Origin: Actinomycetes bacterium
GTDB taxonomy: Bacteria > Actinomycetota > Acidimicrobiia > Acidimicrobiales > Bog-793
Assembly: GCA_021823365.1 (NCBI GenBank)
Contig: JAKAOD010000131.1
Location: 1-7,797, forward strand
Reading direction: 5' to 3'
DNA length: 7,797 nt
Both the position numbers and the translations under genes were made by a program. Below the pieces are notes generated by a model that was not told where the DNA came from, made no database searches, and saw nothing but the letters and a program-made list of their open reading frames with translations. Shown in pieces: positions 4,924 through 7,797 of this stretch (within the stretch, counting starts at the first letter, position 1; each line of letters starts with the position of its first letter).

Positions 4924-6407
4924 GCCCGAGCCCTGTTCCCTACCGGTTCCCCGGGGCCGTCGGCGCCGGCGCGGTCGTCGCGGATCCCGCATTCGCCGAG
5001 CTCGGGCCGGGCGCCTCCTCGGGCGCCGTGGTCACCGTCGCCGGCCGGGTGATGCTGTCGCGTCCGCAGGGGCGCGTCGCCTTCGCGGAGCTTCGGGACT
5101 GGACCGGCTCGATCCAGCTCTTCGCCCAGGCGGCGACGTGCGAGCGCTTCGAGGAGCTGACGAAGCTCGCCCTCGGCGACTGGATCGGCGCGACGGGTGA
5201 GGTCGTCCGGACCAAGCGGGGGGAGCTCTCCGTCCAGGTCGCGACGTGGACGCTGCTTGCCGAGGCCCTCCAGGGCTTCGGCGACAAGTGGCGCGGCGTC
5301 CACGACGTCGACACCCGCTACCGCCAGCGAGAGGTCGACCTCTGGGCGAACGAGCCGTCGCGGGCGACGTTCCTCCTGCGCTCGCGCGTCGTCGCCTCGA
5401 TCCGCCGCCGCCTCGACGAGCGCGGCTTCGTCGAGGTCGAGACGCCGATCCTCCTCCCCATCCCCGGCGGCGCCCACGCCCGGCCGTTCGTCACGCACTA
5501 CAACGCCCTCCACGCCGACTTCTACCTGCGGATCGCGACCGAGCTGCACCTGAAGCGCCTCGTCGTCGGCGGCTTCGAGCGCGTCTACGAGCTCGGGCGG
5601 ATCTTCCGCAACGAGGGCCTCTCCCCAAGGCACAACCCCGAGTTCACCGGTCTCGAGGCCTACCAGGCCTACGCCGACTACACCGACATGATGGAGCTCG
5701 CCGAGCACCTCGTCGCCGGTGCTGCCGTCGACGTGCTCGGCACGACGCAGCTCGTCTACCAGGGTCGCGAGCTCGATCTCACCCCGCCGTGGCGCCGGGC
5801 GTCGCTCGAGGAGCTCGTCGCCGAGCAGACCGGGTCCGAGCTGACCCTTGGGATGGGCGAGGCGGAGCTGCGCCGGCGGGCGGCCGCCCTCGGCCTCGAG
5901 CTGGAGGTCCGTGGGGGGGCGGGCGTCGTGCTGCTGGAGATCTACGAGAAGACGACCGAGCCCAAGCTCTGGGGCCCGGTGATCGTCACCGACTACCCGA
6001 AAGAGGTCTCGCCGCTGGCCCGCGACCACCGGAGCCGGCCCGGCTACGTCGAGCGTTTCGAGCCCGTCGTCGCCGGCAGAGAGCTCGGGAACGCCTTCTC
6101 CGAGCTGTGCGATCCCGGCGAGCAGCGGCGCCGCCTGGAGGCCCAGGCCGCCGAGCGCGCGGCCGGCGACGAGGAGGCGATGGCGGTCGACGAGGACTTC
6201 CTGCGTGCCCTCGAGCACGGGCTGCCGCCGACCGGCGGGATCGGGATCGGGATCGACCGGGTCGTGATGCTCCTCGCCGACGCCGCCTCGATCCGCGAGG
6301 TGCTGCTGTTCCCGGCGCTCCGGCCCGAGCAGGGCGCGCGCGCGTCAGCTGGCGAGGGCGCGCGTGGACCGCTCGAGGTCGTCGAGGAGGCTCATGCCGA
6401 GCCGTGA
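4920..6407 (+). CDS. lysS: Lysyl-tRNA synthetase, class II
   Basis: The 495-residue enzyme charges tRNA-Lys with lysine. An N-terminal OB-fold anticodon-binding domain spans about 34-115 (VVTVAGRVMLSRPQGRVAF). The class II core follows: motif 1 in LRSRVVASIRRRLDERGFVE (153-172) with METP-like VETPIL, the lysine-pocket PGGAHARPF (182-190), motif 2 FRNEGLSPRHNPEFT (229-243), VTDYPKEVSPLA (356-367), ERFEPVVAGRELGNAFSEL (378-396) and motif 3 GIGIGIDRVVMLL (440-452). Two oddities: the N-terminus starts almost directly at the PYRF element, lacking the helix of roughly 20-40 residues usual before it; and about 25 residues follow FPALRPE, where the family normally ends. The second extension lies opposite the neighbouring minus-strand gene. 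The GTG start overlaps the coaX stop. Confidence 0.95.
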   Translation: MSPSPVPYRFPGAVGAGAVVADPAFAELGPGASSGAVVTVAGRVMLSRPQGRVAFAELRDWTGSIQLFAQAATCERFEELTKLALGDWIGATGEVVRTKRGELSVQVATWTLLAEALQGFGDKWRGVHDVDTRYRQREVDLWANEPSRATFLLRSRVVASIRRRLDERGFVEVETPILLPIPGGAHARPFVTHYNALHADFYLRIATELHLKRLVVGGFERVYELGRIFRNEGLSPRHNPEFTGLEAYQAYADYTDMMELAEHLVAGAAVDVLGTTQLVYQGRELDLTPPWRRASLEELVAEQTGSELTLGMGEAELRRRAAALGLELEVRGGAGVVLLEIYEKTTEPKLWGPVIVTDYPKEVSPLARDHRSRPGYVERFEPVVAGRELGNAFSELCDPGEQRRRLEAQAAERAAGDEEAMAVDEDFLRALEHGLPPTGGIGIGIDRVVMLLADAASIREVLLFPALRPEQGARASAGEGARGPLEVVEEAHAEP

Positions 6408-7355
6408 GAGGGCCTCCGAGACCACTCCGTCGCCCAGGCTCGCCGCGGCGTCGAGGGCCTTGGCGGCATAGCGGCCGGCGGCGTCGGCCGCGGCGGCGAC
6501 GCCGGAGGACTCCGAGACGAGCGCACGTGCCACGGCGACCTCCTCGGCGTCGAGCGGCCGTCCGAGGAGCGAGCGCAGCTCGGGGCCGATCTTCGCGTCC
6601 CTGAGCGCGTGCTGGACCGGCAGGGTGTAGACGCCCTCGGCGAGGTCCTGGCCCGGCGGCTTCCCGAGCTCCTGCTCGCTGGCGAGCACGTCGAGGACGT
6701 CGTCGCGTATCTGGAACACCATCCCGAGCGACTCTCCGAACACGGTGAGCGTCTCCACCTGCACGCGAGGCAGGTCCGCCGTGAGGGCGCCGATGCGGCA
6801 CGCCGCCGAGATCAGCGCCGCCGTCTTGTCGGCGATGCTGCAGAAGTAGTCCTCCTCGGTCCGGTCGACCCGGTAGGCGGCCCGCACCTCGGACACCTGG
6901 CCGTGGCACAGCCGGGCGAGCGTCGCGGCGAGGAGGCCGGCGACCTCGGTGCCGAGGCTGGCGGCGATCTCGGCCGACCGGGCGAGGAGGTAGTCGCCCG
7001 CGACGATGGCGAGGAGGTTGCCCCAGCGGGCGTTGACGCTGACGACGCTGCGGCGCCGCGTCGCCTCGTCCATGACGTCGTCGTGGTAGAGGGAGGCGAG
7101 GTGGACGAGCTCGACCGACACCGCGCCGAGCAGCGTCTCGTCGCTCGCGCCCGCCCGGTCCGGATGCGGCGCGCCGAGGGACGCCGACGTCAGCGTCAGC
7201 GCCGGCCTGAGCCGCTTGCCACCGGCGTCGATCAGGTGCGTCGCGATCTCGTCGAGGAACGGGTCGTCGCGCTGGACGACCCGGTGCAGGCACTCCTCGA
7301 TCCTCGCGAGCTCCGCGCCGGGAAGCGCGAGCGCGAAGGGGTCCGGCGCGTTCAC
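6345..7355 (-). CDS. Long-chain polyprenyl diphosphate synthase (trans-isoprenyl synthase)
   Basis: The 336-residue all-helical prenyltransferase extends allylic diphosphates with isopentenyl diphosphate, probably supplying the menaquinone side chain. Visible motifs are GGKRLRP (45-51), first Asp-rich motif DDVMD (92-96) followed by RR, conserved K177, second motif FQIRDDVLD (214-222) and LGKPPGQDLAEGVYTLP (230-246). Small residues Ala and Ser at positions -5 and -4 before the first DDxxD suggest a long product (about C35-C50), as in heptaprenyl or octaprenyl synthases; product length is inferred. GTG at 7355 was chosen because a TATGGT box lies 8 nt upstream and no Shine-Dalgarno is present; a GTG two codons earlier is too close to that box. 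Its 3' end overlaps the lysS end by 63 bp. It is divergent from clpC. Confidence 0.92.
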   Translation of the reverse strand: MNAPDPFALALPGAELARIEECLHRVVQRDDPFLDEIATHLIDAGGKRLRPALTLTSASLGAPHPDRAGASDETLLGAVSVELVHLASLYHDDVMDEATRRRSVVSVNARWGNLLAIVAGDYLLARSAEIAASLGTEVAGLLAATLARLCHGQVSEVRAAYRVDRTEEDYFCSIADKTAALISAACRIGALTADLPRVQVETLTVFGESLGMVFQIRDDVLDVLASEQELGKPPGQDLAEGVYTLPVQHALRDAKIGPELRSLLGRPLDAEEVAVARALVSESSGVAAAADAAGRYAAKALDAAASLGDGVVSEALSRLGMSLLDDLERSTRALAS

Positions 7356-7363
7356 TGGCACGC

Positions 7364-7394
7364 ACCATACGCCACGGTCCTCGCCGGCCGGCAA
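7364..7394 (-). promoter_or_regulatory. Probable leaderless promoter of the polyprenyl synthase gene
   Basis: On the minus strand TATGGT (7369-7364) is a good -10 box and lies 8 nt before GTG 7355. A TTGCCG (7394-7389) is a possible -35 element with a rather long 19-bp spacer. A perfect 10-bp palindrome GCCGGCCGGC (7383-7392) covers part of the -35 region. No ribosome site precedes the start codon, which fits a leaderless transcript. Confidence 0.45.
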
Positions 7395-7452
7395 TGCCCA
7401 GCTCTTGGTCCTGTGCCGATCGACGCGGCGCCAGCGGCGACACCTCGCCCGA

Positions 7453-7458
7453 TAGACT
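7453..7458 (+). promoter_or_regulatory. -10 box (TAGACT) of a probable clpC promoter
   Basis: TAGACT fits TANNNT and is preceded by GA, an AT-containing island in a GC-rich spacer. A start about 7 nt downstream would give a 5' leader of roughly 25-30 nt that includes the clpC ribosome site, so this would be a conventional leadered gene. No convincing -35 hexamer or stress-regulator operator (ClgR, HspR type) is recognisable. Confidence 0.4.
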
Positions 7459-7479
7459 CGGGCCAAGGCGGGGACGTCG

Positions 7480-7485
7480 AGGGAG
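7480..7485 (+). promoter_or_regulatory. Ribosome binding site for clpC (AGGGAG)
   Basis: AGGGAG lies 6 nt before TTG 7492, normal spacing, and supports the uncommon TTG start. Confidence 0.55.
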
Positions 7486-7491
7486 CCTGAG

Positions 7492-7797
7492 TTGTTCGAG
7501 CGTTTCACTGACCGGGCACGGCGGGTGCTTGTGCTGGCCCAGGAGGAGGCGCGCCTCCTCAACCACAGCTTCATCGGCACGGAGCACATCCTGCTGGGCC
7601 TGATCCACGAGGGGGAGGGTCTTGCCGCCAAAGCCCTCGAGTCGCTCGGGATCTCCCTCGAAGCCGTGCGGGAGAAGGTGGAGGAGACGATCGGCCCCGC
7701 CGGCTCCGCGCCGACCGGTTCGCCGCCGTTCACGCCCCGGGCGAAGAAGGTCCTCGAGCTCTCGCTGCGCGAGGCGCTCCAGCTCGGGAGATCGGAA
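7492..7797 (+). CDS. clpC: ATP-dependent Clp protease ATP-binding subunit ClpC, N-terminal part (3' end outside window)
   Basis: The first 102 codons of a ClpC/MecB-type Hsp100 unfoldase are visible. The start [20 protein letters not shown] (1-20) and the Clp-N repeat with [15 protein letters not shown] (23-37) are diagnostic. The second repeat begins at [20 protein letters not shown] (80-99). ClpC feeds substrates to ClpP in the cytoplasm. The start is TTG 7492, with an AGGGAG site 6 nt upstream. Codons 100-102 read Arg-Ser-Glu where the family has His-Asn-Tyr; these nine bases match a sequencing adapter and are probably not genomic, so trustworthy coding ends at 7788. The AAA+ domains lie beyond the window. 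The gene has its own putative promoter and is divergent from the polyprenyl synthase. Confidence 0.95.
   Translation, partial: MFERFTDRARRVLVLAQEEARLLNHSFIGTEHILLGLIHEGEGLAAKALESLGISLEAVREKVEETIGPAGSAPTGSPPFTPRAKKVLELSLREALQLGRSE
7789..7797. other. Probable Illumina TruSeq adapter remnant at the contig end
   Basis: The window ends in AGATCGGAA, the first nine bases of the Illumina TruSeq adapter. It begins exactly where the ClpC protein departs from its highly conserved [16 protein letters not shown] segment. Both signs together suggest that an untrimmed read end was built into the assembly. Confidence 0.75.

Noticed and set aside
4431..6218. Long minus-strand open frame (about 595 codons) opposite coaX and lysS
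   Set aside because: It is a shadow of two well-supported plus-strand genes; in DNA this GC-rich, antisense frames stay open easily, and the translation shows no family motif.
6235..6260. GGGATC direct repeats in lysS as a repeat element
   Set aside because: They encode GIGIGID of class II motif 3, a conserved catalytic segment, so the repetition follows from protein constraint.
6389..6403. GGCTC-ATGCC-GAGCC stem at the end of lysS as a bidirectional terminator
   Set aside because: Five base pairs inside coding sequence of both strands and no T-run on either side.
6609..7490. Plus-strand open frame of 293 codons opposite the polyprenyl synthase
   Set aside because: The minus-strand frame has both Asp-rich motifs and the GGKRxRP signature; the plus-strand product is a low-complexity antisense shadow.
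5986..7608. Second minus-strand frame of 540 codons across lysS, the prenyl synthase and clpC
   Set aside because: Arg/Pro-rich composition and no motif; it is an out-of-frame shadow of the real genes.

Overview
The window looks like chromosomal DNA from a high-GC actinobacterium. The base composition is strongly GC-rich, GTG starts dominate, and three genes have TANNNT-type -10 boxes 7-8 nt before a start codon with no Shine-Dalgarno sequence. The gene order follows the actinobacterial tilS-hpt-folE-folP-folB-folK-coaX-lysS-clpC neighbourhood. A deep lineage such as Acidimicrobiia is possible, but that is only an impression.

Left part (1-1578): the 3' end of tilS (tRNA-Ile lysidine synthase), a 61-nt spacer with a probable leaderless promoter, hpt (hypoxanthine/guanine salvage) and folE (GTP cyclohydrolase I). 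The ftsH gene that commonly sits between hpt and folE in actinobacteria is absent.

Middle part (1640-6407): a tightly packed plus-strand run that probably starts at a second leaderless promoter. It holds folP (dihydropteroate synthase), a dual-specificity-phosphatase-like protein whose catalytic Cys is replaced by Gln and whose tail is Pro/Gly-rich with a perfect 27-bp tandem duplication, a fused folB-folK gene, coaX (type III pantothenate kinase) and lysS (lysyl-tRNA synthetase). Three of the four junctions are 4-bp stop/start overlaps, so translational coupling is likely. Together FolE, FolB, FolK and FolP supply dihydropteroate from GTP; the dephosphorylation step between FolE and FolB has no obvious enzyme in the window. 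CoaX supplies phosphopantothenate for CoA.

Right part (6345-7797): a minus-strand long-chain polyprenyl diphosphate synthase converges on lysS and overlaps its tail by 63 bp. A 136-nt divergent promoter region follows, then the first ~100 codons of clpC. The last nine bases (AGATCGGAA) equal the start of the Illumina TruSeq adapter and replace the expected ClpC codons, so the window probably ends at an untrimmed contig edge.

Overall this is a housekeeping cluster. No mobile element, CRISPR array, RNA gene or defence system was seen. The most interesting biological element is the pseudophosphatase-like gene inside the folate operon.
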